Source: Gnetum montanum (lineage: Eukaryota > Streptophyta > Gnetopsida > Gnetales > Gnetaceae). Taken from it: a stretch of DNA of 64,000 bases. Position numbers and translations under genes: made by a program. The notes beneath the pieces were generated by a model that worked only from the letters and a program-made list of their open reading frames with translations, was not told where the DNA came from and did not search any database. The stretch lies in assembly GCA_015680685.1 (NCBI GenBank), contig MNCI01020920.1:19959-83958 (forward strand). The letters run 5' to 3'. Below are positions 43,600 through 56,595 of the stretch, one piece after another. How positions within the stretch are numbered: the first letter of the stretch is position 1; the number at the start of each line of letters is the position of its first letter.

Positions 43600-44494
43600 C
43601 ACATTACATAGATCTCTCAATGATGTAAAAATAGTAGCCTATGGTGGCTTATCATTTACTGATTATCCCATATAGCCTTATGAAATATTATGTGACAACA
43701 TGTTTTCTTTGTATTATTTTCTTATTCTCTTAGAGTTGTGCTTGAAGGATGAAGCCTACAAGTCATTACAAAGGTGCAACTCATTGTAGAAGAAAGTCAC
43801 CATGTGACCTAGATGCATGAGTTTTGATTAGCTTGTTCTATTATGGAAAGAGTGTTTTTATCATATCACTTCTCTTAGTTCTCCTTTTAAAACAACGTCC
43901 CATATCTCAATTCAAACATCCCCTAACCTAAACAATGATGATGATCCATGTTTGACATTCATGAATGGTGGCCATATGAAACCCTTTCATCCTGCTTGAT
44001 TGTCAAGTTCATTGGATGTAACACATTTCATTCAATAAGAAAACCCAAACTACATTTGGCCTTAGCAATGAAACATAGTGAAGTTTTCACCCTTAAAAAA
44101 ACGATAAGCAATTTACCAAAAAAGATGAGAGGCCAATGAAGCTTAACTATCAAATAAATAACTCTAAACTAACAAAGGGAGGAGCCAATATTCCAAAGAA
44201 GCATTGGAGTGAAGTTTTTGTTCCTCAAGAATATTACTAAGTGACCAACACTTTGAAGCACAAAGCATGAAGACTACATTGATATGCCAACATGTCATTT
44301 GCTATACCGTAACCATGATGTTAACATGTGAAATTCATTATTGATCCATATAACCATTTCCTTGTAATCAAATATAGCATTTACCCTATATCATTTCATG
44401 ATAATATTATCTTATTATCACAAGCACTCTTTAGCATGGTTTAATAGCTATAGACTCAAGCATAGAGAGGGAACATTGGTGATAGACCTATGGT
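43600..44494 (+). other. 3' untranslated spacer of gypsy copy H
   Basis: Colinear by eye with the spacer of element E on the opposite strand (52,560-51,680): CTCTTAGAGTTGTGCTTG against CTCTTAGAATTATGCTTG; GGCCATATGAAACCC against GGCCATATGACATCCC; CAAGCATAGAGAGGGAAC in both. It is non-coding. Confidence 0.6.
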
Positions 44495-44570
44495 GGTGTT
44501 TTGAATTCTTTGTCAAGGTCTCTTGGGTTAATCTTCAAAGCCTCAACAAAGAGGAGCTAATAAAACACTA
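44495..44570 (+). promoter_or_regulatory. PPT hairpin of copy H and start of its 3' LTR
   Basis: GGTGTTTTGAATTCTTTGTC, loop, CCTCAACAAAGAGGAGCTAA, then TAAAACACTAC at about 44,561 (TGAAACACCAC in relatives, two transitions). The layout matches the other four hairpins. Confidence 0.6.
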
Positions 44571-46281
44571 CAAATAAAATTCATGTTTTAGCCCATGGCT
44601 AAAATTTATTATAATTTGGTGTAAAAATAATGGCAAATATAGTTTCCTTATTTTTCTAAATAATTGGCATTGTAACTTTCATCATTGAACTTGAGGCAAG
44701 ATCATATTGTAAAGTATTTGGTTTGTAGTTCATAGGCTAAAATATCACATATCTTAACTTATGGACCCTAAAAATTCTTTATATGTTATTATTACATTAC
44801 TTTCCAAGTGAAAAAATTTATATCATGCATTTACCTAGGCATGGGAAGGTTGAAAATGCCTCGAGAATCATCAAATTTTGGTTTTTCATGGTTTTTATGT
44901 TAGCCTTAGTAATTTTTACTTTGGAACTACCTATAGCCAACTATTGCACCTGAAAAATTTGGTTGCATGAAAGAAAAATTAAAAAACATTCTAGGAAAAA
45001 CAACCTAAGCTTGGATCGCAATCTGAAGCCTATTGAAAATCTAAGCTTGGTTGCACAAGAGGCTTGTTTGAAAAAAGCTTGAAGCCTATTGAAAATCTAA
45101 GCTTGGTTGCACAAGAAGCTTGTTTGAACAAAGCTTGAAGCCTATTGAAAATCTAAGCTTGGTTGCACAATAAGCTTGTTTGAACAAAGCTTGAAGCCTA
45201 TTGAAACTAGTAGGTTGGGTTTTGTAGTCCAACTCCATGATCTATGTAGTCCCCAACTCCACTCATCAAAAGCCTCTTGCTAGTTTTTGCCTAAATCTAC
45301 AACCTTTGGTTGTAAATGGTGTACAGAATGGTTTTTGACTTTTGGTAGCAATGGGATTATGGTAAGAGTCTTGGATGCTCAAGTATATGTCAGTTACTTC
45401 AAAAGTTTTCCAAAATGCTGAAAATGGATTTTTTTGTGTTCAAGTTTCCTATGTTGCTATGGAAGAAAAATATATTTCAGAACCAAATGAGGTGTTCAAG
45501 TTTGGATTTTATATGCTTTGAAATTATTGATCTTAGACTACAAATTTCTGCCATGATTGTTGAGAGATTGATGCTATTTGTAGGTGTTGTAGGTCATAAT
45601 TCCTAGCATAGTTCACCATTTAGGGTAAGTTTTGACATCCAAGGACCATTAAGACCACATCTTATACTAAAAATAGTAAATGGACTTCTTAACTATGCTA
45701 GCTTCACCTCAAGTAGACTAGCCTTGGAGATTTACACTAGCATTGTTGGAATTTGATGGAAAATGTGGTGACTATGTTGGTCAAGTAAAGATTCCTGAAA
45801 ATCATATATGATTACATTGGCCACACTACAACTTCTAGAAATTGTAGCAACTATGCTAGAAATTGTTGGAAAATTAAAAACCCGACACCACTAATGTTGG
45901 CTTAGCAATATCCACACTAGATTTTGTGACAACTACACTAGGAATTATTGGGAAATGAAAAACTTAATACTACCAATGCTAGGTGTAGGTGGTTCTAGTG
46001 TAGTTTAGGCTATAACCCCATAAAAACCAATGAAAATGCTATATTTGCTAGTCTCCATGACATTTTTAGCCTTTTCAAGCACATATATAGACATAAAATT
46101 GCTTTTTCCACTTGGGAAGTAATGCAGTAGCAACTTATAAGGCATTTTTTAGCCTCAAAAAATTAAAGTATGAAAGATTGCACCTTATGGACTATAAACC
46201 TTACATTTATAGTAAGACCTTATCTCAATTTGGATGCTGAAGATTGCAAGTTACAACATGTGTTTTCTTCGTGGTGTTTCA
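44571..46281. mobile_element. LTR-like DNA of copy H with a second LTR terminus at 46,281 (-)
   Basis: From 46,281 leftward the minus strand reads TGAAACACCACGAAGAAAAC and then aligns by eye with LTR E from 51,608 leftward (ACATGTTxTAAC, TGTAAAxGxTxACA, GGTGCAATCTxxCATACTTT, AAAAAATGCCT). No PPT precedes it. The left end of either LTR could not be fixed. Words ATGCTAG/ACACTAG occur at 45,650-46,060. Confidence 0.45.
45013..45207 (+). repeat. 56-bp tandem repeat, three and a half copies
   Basis: Unit begins CTTGGTTGCACAAGAAGC and ends CCTATTGAAAATCTAAG; period 56 bp; copies nearly identical, so recent. The first copy is partial. Non-coding. Confidence 0.9.
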
Positions 46282-47089
46282 CTATCATATAAACTATTTG
46301 GCTTAATTTTCATGTTGAAGCCAATGTATTTATGTGGAATCTAGTGTGTCTATGTTGAAGGTAGCATATTTATGATGGACCTTCATTTATCAAACTTGAT
46401 AAAATAGATAAATATGATGATTTTGGATGGCCTACAATGTTAGAAATTTACAATCATTTGTAAGCAATCATGGTAGAAATTTGTAGGAATGGATCAAACA
46501 TCGAATGGCCTATATAAAACAAGATTGATTACTTTAAGAAGACTTTTGATAAGTTTGCACTTAGGCTGAACCAGAAACTTTCAGAGAAGTTTAGATCAAA
46601 AAAAAAATTTAATAATCACTGTACCATCAACAACATAGATCTAGTGCAAAGAAACCAACAAGAAGCTTTGGTAGTGAAACTTTGAGCATCTGGATAATGA
46701 AGCTAACTCTAAGACACACTCTACTAACTTCAATTTGGCTTTAAGAATCTTCTATGTAGCTCCTTATACATTCTAAGCATAAAAAATTGTACTAATTTAA
46801 ACTTTGTTTCTACAAAGACTTTATTATTTTAATAAAATTTGTAGTTCATTTATTTAGTGCATGTTTATTCTTTATTTCTCTAGAATAAGATCTACATTTA
46901 TATTTACATTTAATTTTCATTGTTTTTTAAATTTCATGTCCCTAAATGATTAGCAAGACCTTTTAATGTAGTTTGGATCCATTGAGGCCATGGGATACAA
47001 GGTTAAACTATTTTATTAGAAATCTTTTATTTTCTAGCACTTTTGAATGAGACAGAAAAATTGAAGATCCAACAGTTGATAGGTGCTAA
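46282..47089. other. AT-rich stretch left of the copia relic
   Basis: Nothing recognised. It may contain the 5' part of the copia relic, but no LTR boundary could be placed. Confidence 0.3.
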
Positions 47090-47830
47090 TTGGTAGATCA
47101 GAAAGTCTTGATGATAGATATATTTTATTGAAAGTAATATGATGGTTTGATTATAGATGGAATTAGGGAAAACCTTTTAGACATAAGCGATGGGAACTAC
47201 ATGAAGCTTGATAGGAAGGCTTTATCTTTTATTAGGCCTTGTTCCACTAATGATGTTTCCCAATGATGGGAACTACATGAAGCTTGATAGAAACTATTAA
47301 AGAGTTATGGAAAAAAATTTTATTCTTATATTAGAAAACCTATGGAATGGATAAAGTTTTTCTAATGAGATGATTATTCTAGCTAAATATGAAGGAAAAT
47401 TATTCTCTTATCTGGCATCATTTAGAATTTAGTAGTTTTTTCCCAATTGAAATCATTGAAAGCGACCTTGAACGAAGAAGTTAGATTATTTTTCTAGCTA
47501 CTTTTCTCATTCCTTGATATTTTGAAGATTGTGATTTGTCAAAAAAAAAAACAAAAATGTAATCGTATGTTGACAAATAATGGAGGTGAATGTTGTTGAA
47601 GGGAGTTTGAGGAATATTTCATTAGTTCTAGTATCAAGCATGAATGGACTACTCCTGGTACTCCTCAAAATAATGATGTGGAAAAATGATATAATCAAAT
47701 GATCTTGAAAGGATTCTAAAGTATGTTGAAGAATGCTCTTTTATCCAAATCTTCTCAGGTTAAAGTTACTACAATAGTTGTCTATCTAACTAATAGGTGT
47801 CCTAGTTGAAAAAGCTCAAAGAATATTCAT
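47090..47830 (+). pseudogene. Ty1/copia relic (gag and integrase pieces)
   Basis: At 47,200-47,330 NYMKLDRKALSFIRPC and ETIKELWKK recall the copia gag (DxKALxxIxxxL ... AKELWxxL). At 47,555-47,800 the integrase core is clear: RMLTNNGGEC, EFEEYFISSSIKHEWTTPGT, PQNNDVEK, MLKNAL, VYLTNRCPS. The catalytic TDNG reads TNNG. There are several stops, RT is missing, and a large internal deletion joins gag to integrase. No LTRs or TSD were found. Confidence 0.7.
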
Positions 47831-49399
47831 GTTATGCATAAGAATCATTGAAAAAAAATGTTTACATTGTAATTTAATGGGAATTTAAAGGAAAAAATAA
47901 TTTCCTTATTTCCCATTAAAAATCATACCATGTGATCCTATTTTGAAAAATTTTGGATCATTATAAGTGTGAAAGAGTGAGATTTTTAGCTCACACAATG
48001 TGAATTCCACTTAGGTCAACATGTAAGGATTAGAATGATTCAAAATGATAGGTTTTTACTCCACACATTAATACCACATTGTTACACACACTATACTAGC
48101 AAATGCAGAAGCTTGTGGAGCTAAGCTTGATCACATGTTGAAATTTGGATCATGAAAATAGCCTAAATACAGTAAAACTTTAGTAGCAAAAGTCTCACAC
48201 GTTGGTGGCACATAAATTGTAGTTTTGGATGATGAAAAGTGTTAAATACACTGCAATTTAAAGCTTAAAAGGTCAAAAAAATATTAGTGGTTTACACACT
48301 ATTGAGTTAAGTGATTGAAAGTATCAAAATCATAGAAGGGAATGTGAGAAGTTAGTTAGGATCAAATCAGCAAAGAATCAATTCATTAATTACCTATTTA
48401 AATAAGAATAAATGGATTTTTAAGGACCTTTTGATCATTTTTCATTCAGCTAAACTTAAGAATTTTAAAGTGCAAGATCTAAGAGTCTATATCCTTTAAC
48501 CCATAGCGTAGATCACCATGAGTGGGTATAATTATTGTAGATAATATTCCAGAGTAGATCAATTGCGAAAGTTAGGTTTTGATTACTTGTAGAACATACT
48601 CAGTAGTCTACATTAGGCATTAACAAAATTTTTGCATTTGTGATCTTTTAAAGCTGATAATTTGTACTCTTTGAACCTTTATTTTTCACAAATTATATAA
48701 CATAAAATTTATGATATTATTTCTTTATCATACTATTTTATATCTCTCTATTCCAAAATCTTGTCCTTGAATCACTATTTCATATGTTTTGTTTATTTAA
48801 TTCTACAACATTTGGTAATAGATGTTCCAAGTCCTCAAGTAATCAGCAATTCTATTTAAGGAACCCAAGATCCTTTATGAGGCTAATGGATCTACAAGTT
48901 ATAGTATTCAACATGGGATCTTCTAGTTTTCTAGAATTGAATTTTTTCATCGTTATAGTTTTGATGCTAGAATGAGGCATCCACCTACACTCTTTACTCA
49001 AAATTATTTGTAGATTTGTTTTCTTGATCTACCTTTACCTGTTAGCTTGTGTAGAAAATCAAAAATTGCTTTGGGTTTTTCCAAAATTATAACATGTAAG
49101 AACAAACCTAGTTTTAACAAAACAAAATTTTAATAATTTTTTTTGTAGTGCAGTGTATAGTGCTTCTTCAACTCCTTCCACTTTAAACCTTAAAAATTTA
49201 CTTTAGCTATTGTGGTGAAAAACGCCAATCCTTTTCACATGTTTCTAACTAAAAAATTTTAATTTTTACAATTGTAGTATGTACTATACTCTTCTTTAAT
49301 ATACCTGTAGTTTGAAACTCTTGCTATATTTTTCACATATGCTAAAGCACATTTCTTTTTCCCAACATTGTTACATATGTTAGGAAAAATTGAAAAAAA
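47831..49399. other. Intergenic, AT-rich
   Basis: No coding region. CACACATTG/CACACGTTGG words recur at 47,990-48,300 in both orientations, a weak form of the promoter-word pattern. The open frame at 48,784-48,975 matches nothing. Confidence 0.35.
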
Positions 49400-49645
49400 A
49401 AATTTCATTATAGTTGAAGTTCATACATTAAAGCTCCACACGTTAGAGCCTCAAATATTATAACTTTCACACATTAGAGATTGACATGTTGGGGCTTTAC
49501 ACATTGGAGCTCTTACATGTTAGAGCTAAATAAGCTACAAACAATCAGAGCCTACACTCTCACACATTGTAAGTTCCACATGTTGGGAGTCTCATACATT
49601 GAGACCTTTACATGTTGGAAGTATCATACATTAAGATCTTTAATT
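49400..49645. repeat. Degenerate repeat ACATTRGAGCTC / ACATGTTGG
   Basis: About ten words of the form CACATTAGAG, ACATGTTGGG, CATACATTGAGA spaced 20-30 bp. Non-coding. It may be another promoter-word cluster; no TATA box is convincing nearby. Confidence 0.55.
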
Positions 49646-49752
49646 CCTATTTAAAAAATTTAAAGTCTTTCTCAAATCTATACAAAATATTAGCCTTAAC
49701 TTGTTTATGAATTTTTGTTGATCAATTGTTTTATCACATAACATTGCACATA

Positions 49753-50705
49753 TGGCCTCAAACCAGGAACCTTTCCACATCTATGATCTTAGAAATCTCA
49801 TTTGTAGTCGAATATTTATAATCCCTTAGTCAAATGGAATAGGATGCAACATATGTAAACATCAATGAGAAATACTACAACTTTATGTATGCTAAAATCT
49901 AAGCTGACTTACTTATTCCATGTAGAGAATCTAAATCCAAATGCCAGTGTGCAATTATTTACCTAAATGAGAGAGAGTATATTTCCTATCCCTATGACCA
50001 AATTGAACTAATGGAGTTTCATAAATGCATGTTAGCATGACTGGTGAACATGGATGAGGCAAATAAGAAAATTAGTTCAAACCAAAACCAATAGAATTAG
50101 AATGAGTTTTGATGAAATTATGAACCTAATATGTTCTTATAGAACCCTCTACAATGATCTCTTCTAGAGGAAACTATTTCAAACTCTACACCTCCTATCT
50201 CATTAATGAGCCAAACTTTACTTATGACCACTATAAGCCAAGTGTCAAAACCTACCTCCTTGTCTATTTCCATCTTCATGTCAACACCTGTTATTATCAT
50301 GCACTAGGCTTAAAAAGTTTTTCACTCCACCTCACTATTTACATAAATGTCTTTTGCAACTCAGCCTCATTTAGTACACTTGTAACTAGTGGTATCTACC
50401 ATACTAGCTTCTTTAATAATCCTAGTGGGCATCTCTATGGGACCCTAGGTATCACAAGTCTTTTATTCCTTCTTTGTTCTCTTCATCCTTCTTCTTTCCG
50501 CTCAAACACCCTTCTCACTATTCCAGCCCCTATAATGGTGACCATGCAACATCTTCAGTTCATACTGATGTTGATTGCATTACCTCAAATAATTCACCCT
50601 CTTTTCCAACCATCAGTATAAATATTGTAGCCTACAAGAATGCTCCAAGGCTTGGATCAAGACCTTCAAATGATTCAAGACCTCAACGAATAGATGTAGA
50701 AGCTT
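49753..50705 (+). pseudogene. Decayed reading frame of unknown origin
   Basis: It starts MASNQEPFHIYDLRNLI with stops, and an open stretch of 155 codons runs from 50,154 to 50,621 in which no motif is recognisable. It could be a retroelement gag or accessory frame beyond recognition, or chance. Only its length and the plausible start argue for it. Confidence 0.25.
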
Positions 50706-50790
50706 AAAGCTAGCATAACATGATCCCATTAGTCCTATTATTATATAGATAACTCTCCCTATGAGTATCCCAATTCCATACTTTACTAAG

Positions 50791-51608
50791 TGTAATGACT
50801 GAAAATCTCGATTGTTGGAAAACTAAAAATTTAGTGAAATAGCTTTAACCTCATATCACAAGTGCCTCCATGAAAAATAGGATCTAAGGTGCCCTAGATA
50901 GTTCAAAAGATCACCTAGGTACTTAAGAAGGCCAAAACAAAGTAAAAAAATTGAAAATGCAAAATACAAATTTGGAGGATAAATTATGCCAAAATAAAAA
51001 AAATGAATAAAACTTGCATACAAATGAAACTGTAAACTTTTTTCTTAGAAAAAATAAAGAAGGTATAGAAAATGTGTACAAGATAGTCGATAGCAAAAAG
51101 GGGTTTTCTTTGATGGGCGTTCATACTACATTGAAATTTCTATGATTAGCTCCATGCTCAAGAGGTTCTACTAGTCCTAATGCTTTTGAACCTTTGTTGC
51201 TCTTACACCATATCTACAACATTGTTGATGCAAGTGGAAGAGAGGTGTAAGGAATTTGAACCATAAAAGTGAGTAATAATGGAATTTGTGGTGCCTAGGT
51301 GCTCAATGTTGATGCCAAAATCTCACAAATCTCAAAGGGAAATAATAGGGGTAACAACGATTGCAAAAGGCATTCTAAAAGGCAATTTGTACCCCACCAA
51401 GACCAAATATAAGAATTATATAGTCTTTTTTAGTTAGGGGATAAGGATTTGACCACTTATGAGGCATTTTTTTCAGCCCAAAAAAGTATAAAGTATGTGA
51501 GATTACACCTCCTTGGTTGTAATCTTTACATTTACAATGAATTTTAGCATCAAGTTTCATCGGATGAGGGCTACAAAGGTTAGAACATGCTTTTCTAGTG
51601 GTGTTTCA
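50791..51608 (-). mobile_element. 3' LTR of element E
   Basis: It starts TGAAACACCACTAGAAAAGC at 51,608 (minus), after the PPT, and ends AGTCATTACA at 50,791. The end resembles LTR C (ATTATA) and LTR 2 (GTTACA), with a U5-like GGTGCCCTAGATAG about 110 bp inside. It is shorter than its relatives (818 bp) and has no word cluster or TATA box, so part of U3 has probably been deleted. Left flank CTAAG. Confidence 0.55.
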
Positions 51609-51676
51609 TTGGCCCCTCTTTGTTGGTGTCTAGAGGATTGACTTGAGAGGCATTGACAAAGAATATAAAACATCAC
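51600..51676 (-). promoter_or_regulatory. PPT hairpin of element E
   Basis: Minus strand: ATGTTTTATATTCTTTGTCA, a 16-nt loop region, AGACACCAACAAAG, GGGGCCAA, TGAAACACC. The PPT is well preserved (CAACAAAGAGGGGCCAA). Confidence 0.75.
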
Positions 51677-52699
51677 TATATGTTCACCATTGACGTTCCC
51701 TCTCTATGCTTGACTTAGTCCTCTCAAATCATGCTAAAGACTTATTGTGATGAAGGCATAAGGCTATGATGAGGAAATGGTAATGAGATCATAGAAAAGT
51801 GATCATGAAGGTTGACAATGCATTCCATAGTTGACATCATGGCTATGGAACTAACATGTTGGTCAGTTAGTGGTTTTAACACTTTGTGTTTTAAAGTATG
51901 GTTCACTCAGCAAATGTGTTTGAGGAACCATCACCTCACTTCAAGGATTCCTTTACCATTAGGATCTTCCATTTGCATGTTTGGAGTCATTGATTTAGAC
52001 ATTTGGTTTTCATAGGTCATTTTAGCTTCCTGATAATTTTCTTCTGCCCTCTTTTTTTTTAGTGGGATAAAATCATCATTGGTTTTCTTTCCTAAGTCTA
52101 GTTTTGATATGGTTTTTCCACTAAATGAAGTGTGTTATACCTAGAAGACATATTGGTTACCATCAAAAAAGGGTGTTATGGTTGATGAGATTAATGGTTT
52201 TTCCTTTGAATCAGATATGTTATATTCAATGGACTTGATGGTGGAGCTCAATGAAGGGATGTCATATGGCCACAATACATGAGTATTAGACATTAGTCAA
52301 CATTAGCATTGAAGGTAAGGAAGGCTATAATAAGACTATGGGGTTAGGTTCAAGAAGATGATAAGAAATGAGGCACATAAGCACTATTGGTATAGTAGGA
52401 CAAACTCACCAAATCTTATGTATTGAGGTCATGTGTTGACTTGCTATCATAATGAGTTACACCTTCGTGATTACTCTAGGCTACATCATACAAGCATAAT
52501 TCTAAGAGGACACGAAAATGAAGCAAAGAAAGCATGCTATCATAATATAATGCATAATGTTGTAAAATTATAAAATAGGGCTACCATATATCATCATGTT
52601 ACAAAGTTTAATAGCCCCTTTGTTGTGTAAAAGATGGTTATGCAAACTTGCTTATTATTGGCAATGATAATGATTGTTGATATTATCTATTGTAGGCTA
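51677..52699 (-). other. 3' untranslated spacer of element E
   Basis: Non-coding, homologous to 43,600-44,494 of copy H. No clear core array of the A/2/3 kind was found, only vague GCTATCATAAT repetition at 52,440-52,560. Confidence 0.5.
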
Positions 52700-53430
52700 C
52701 ATGTCATAAGAATTTAGATAAGAATGATTTGCTAGATTGACCAACTCATTTTCATCCATGTTGGCTGTCTCTAATTCTCCATTGTCATAGGCCTTGATGA
52801 CCAATAAATACCCTTCCTAGTTAGTTTAAAATTTGTTTGCATGCTCACAGATGACCTTGAGAACTAGGTTACCTTTCTTGATCTTTTGCTTGGTCAAGTT
52901 ATGATGGTGATGCCACTTCTACCTCTCCTAGTATCTCTCAACATGAGCAATCATGCATACCCATCACTCCTCCACCTAGTCTAGGTCCATGGTGCATAGA
53001 TCTTTATTCTCTATTCATTGTTAATGAAGTTAGATAAGGCTATTTGGAGTGATGGAACTTACAATTCAAGATAGCTTAAGGGTAATAAGTTGATGTAAAG
53101 TAGTTCTTAATACCTAGGTCATGATAAAAGTTCTTCATTTCTTGGCTATTAAATTGTGGTTCATTTTTTGTGACTATGGTCATAGGTATACTAAAACAAG
53201 CTACAATGTTATCAAGTTTAAATCTACAAAGCTATTTAGATGTTGCCTTCCTTAGAGAAATAACCTCAACCCCCTTTGTGAACTATTTGGTTATAGTTAT
53301 GATAAAGCTATGCCATATATAAGACTTAGGCATTATAGGTCTAATGATAAACCAATATCCACTATTGAAATAGCCATGCAATCTAAGTTGTGTGTAACTT
53401 AGTTGGTGGCATGTGTGTAAGCTTACTATG
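52700..53430 (-). pseudogene. Integrase of element E, distal half (left of insertion F)
   Basis: Minus-strand readings: MPPTKLHTT, ITKYFTKGVEVISLRKATS, IPMTIVTKNEPQFNSQEMKN (TDNG is TKNE) in the core, then GNLVLKVICEHANKF, EGYLLVIKAYDNGE and NLANHSYLNSYDM-stop at the C-terminus. About 190 bp between core and C-terminus are poorly readable. The core begins inside the 5-bp sequence CTATG that is duplicated by F. Confidence 0.8.
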
Positions 53431-56386
53431 TGTTGGTGACCGTTTGGGATGTGACTGCCAACGAGTGTCCTCGAATAGGATTTAGGTGCTTGCTGGTCTC
53501 TGGCAACACCAAGGCCCAGATACCTCCAAATATACTTACTAGTTAATGTGAGTATGTGTGTGTACTATTATGAAAAATGAAACGATTGGGTTTTGTGTAA
53601 AACTATAAATGACTTATCTTAAAGAGATTCAGCCAACTTTACAAAGTACTGTGAGTTGTTGAGAGTTACTATTTTGTTCAATTGCCTAGTCTATGTGGTT
53701 CTTATAATACCTACTTGTAACAAATAAAGTTTTGCAAAAACATTTGAGCACAACTCTGCTAATCTACTTCTAATTTTCCCAAGAGAAAGAGATAGTTCCA
53801 CAAGAAAACTAGAAATAGAGTCAGATTTAATGGAAATAGAAAGAAGAGAAAAAAAAGCATATTTGTGTAAAGATCTCAAATGTTTAAACAACGTAAAATG
53901 ATACGAGTAAATACTTCACAATAAAGCTATCCCAGATGAAATAACTACGAATTGTTCAAACTTCTAAGGCTCAAATAAGCAATTTATTCAAGACAATCCT
54001 ACTATGCTACCCCCAAAAAAAATTGCTACGTAAACTATCACATACCAAACTCTATTTTGCCTAAATAATGGATGTCAACAATTACATTCAATAGAACCTT
54101 CAAAAGACTTGACAATTTATGATTGAAATAGCACAGAGATTCACTTTAAAGATAAAAGAAGCTATTTTGGTCCTATCAAAATACCAAATATTTTTTGAAC
54201 CCTCTTGACTACTGAATTTTTCAATGGATTGACTACATGCAGAGGCTCTCTTACAACAATCTCAATAGTGGTTCTTATACATTGCACAATAATAGAATTC
54301 ACTAATAAAATGCTCTTAAGGCTTTCAAGCACAAGCTCTTTTATGGAAAAATTTTAATAGAAATTTTTTATCATGCAATAAGAATAATAAGAGGAATCTA
54401 AAAATCCCAAAATTACTTGCCAAGCATGATACTATCAAAACCACTAACTAAAAAATTTAAACAAAATAAAAAAAAATAAGCATAACTCACAGGACTATGA
54501 AAAGGAGGCTGAAATGTTATCTTTAACAAGTCATCTTATAAGCAATCTTTCATAATGTCTTATTTACAAATAATCTTCCCCCCNNNNNNNNNNNNNNNNN
54601 NNNNNNNNNNCTAGCCACTAAGACCCTTGAAGCCTTTTTATAGGGTCTCATAGGTAGTTAGATATTACAGAATATCTTGGGTAACTTCTTTCCCAAGTAA
54701 GGAACTTATAACTTGTCCAACAAATTAGGAAGTTATAACTGATACATGAAGTTAGGAGAAAATCATGCTAACATTAGCATGTGTCTTTACAAATATTTCA
54801 TTGATAAGAAGTCACAACCTATATAATAATTTTAGGAAATGAAGATAAGATCTCTATCTTGTTTCAACCATTTAACCTTAGTCCAAGATCAAGTTTCTTA
54901 AACACCATGATGGCCATTGCAATATCCACTCCATACAATTGTCATTTTATTTTTTTTGCATGTGAGAAAATATGCTAAAATTATTTTTATTCACCAAGCC
55001 ATATGATATTGGAACTCTATTTTGCTACTTCGATTTCACGCGTTCAGGGTTTGTTCTTGCTTTCAGCGATGACAGTTTTCTTTAGAATAAGACATAACCA
55101 TAATTCATTAGCTAAATAATCTCCCAGTTGGTTTGATACTGAGCTTAGATACTAAGTCCCTGTAACCAATATCCTGGCCATGTCCATGATCCTCTGTATC
55201 TGCTGTAGAAGAAATGTCATTTTGCTAATTCAGTTGTGCACCTATCTCACTGTGTCTTCGTATCTCTGTAGCCTCACTTGATGGATTGGTAATGATGATG
55301 ACATATGCATTGGTGTCAGGCACTGCTATGTGCAATTTCTATTTGCAAGTTCATCATTGCAAGAATCTAGACATGAAAACATTTTTGTTGTGTGCCAAGC
55401 TTTGCCTTAGGGTTTATGTTTAATATTTCACATCTTCTCATTGTTGTTTGTCATATCCTGCATTTGAAACAAAATAGAAACCCTACTACATTTTTCATTT
55501 TTTGTGCAGACTCCATTCTCTAGACACTTCAGATCATTGAAGGAGATCTTATTTTTCTTTGGTTCCAGCAAAAAATGACAAACACGATTTGGGGTTGAAA
55601 CCACCTAAAATGTTTTCCCCAAATTCACCTAGGGCTTCCTGCATTTTTCTTTTTGTAAACTAAAATTATTGTATTTATTTTCTAAATCAGGGATAGGCAC
55701 TGTATCATGTTGGTGTCAATATTGGCAATATTTTGATATATTCTTGATGCTTGTCTTGCTGTTTTTCTTCTAAAATCATTTTTATTCATAACCTATTCTT
55801 TTTTTTGTAGTTTTCATTACTGATTCTAATGTAGAGTATATACAAAGTGTTTGACAAATTGCCTTTTTCCAGTGTCTCTAATTTTGCTATTAATAAAAAT
55901 TCAATAAACATTACTGTGATATCCAATTCTTAATTCTTGTATATACTGCTAACTGCATTTTAACTCTTATTCTTTTTCTCTCTTATTCTTTTTGTTCTAC
56001 ACTTCATATACAGGGCACATGAACAAATAGCTTCATGAAGACTACTGAAATTTCCAATGACCAATTTACCATGAATTGTAGTTACTTTGATTCTTCATTT
56101 CTTTCTTCTTTAAATTTAGATGCTATTTCTCTTTATCTACAAACTGAAATTTTGTTTATTTTAGCAAAGTACAGTAGCCTTTCCTCTAATCTTTCAGCAT
56201 CTAAAATTTCTTTGAAATGAATTTTTAAAAGCTCCTTTATGAATTTAGTGATAAAACATAGTTAATGATTTGTGGAATTCTTGCAACTTCTCCAAATAAC
56301 AATAACAGAGTGCTGAAAACTGCAAAAACCTTTAATCAATTTTATCATGCCAAACTATTCCATGAAATGGCCGAAATGTGCCAACA
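53431..56386 (-). repeat. 3' LTR of element F
   Basis: It starts (minus) TGTTGGCACATTTCGGCC and ends at 53,431. A run of 27 Ns at 54,584-54,610 falls where the sister LTR has no additional sequence, so the true gap is probably a few bases at a C run. No word cluster was noticed. Confidence 0.9.
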
Positions 56387-56595
56387 TTTTTGCCCCCTTT
56401 AAAAGGCTTAAAGAAATTTATGCAAGCCCCATTTTAAAACTGAACTATACTTGAAGATTTTATTAAACTTTTTACAGCTGAAAAGATAAATATTTTTGGA
56501 GGAAAATTCCCATCAAACATAAGGTTTGGTGGTATAAAACCCTCATTCCTAACAAAACAAACAAACTGTACATTATTAAGTCTTTTATTTATGGA
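56387..56595 (-). promoter_or_regulatory. Polypurine tract and 3' leader of element F
   Basis: The minus strand reads CTTTTAAAGGGGGCAAAAA directly before the LTR start TGTTGGCACA. This differs in sequence from the PPT hairpin of the A/2/3/E/H family and forms no hairpin that I can see. Confidence 0.7.
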
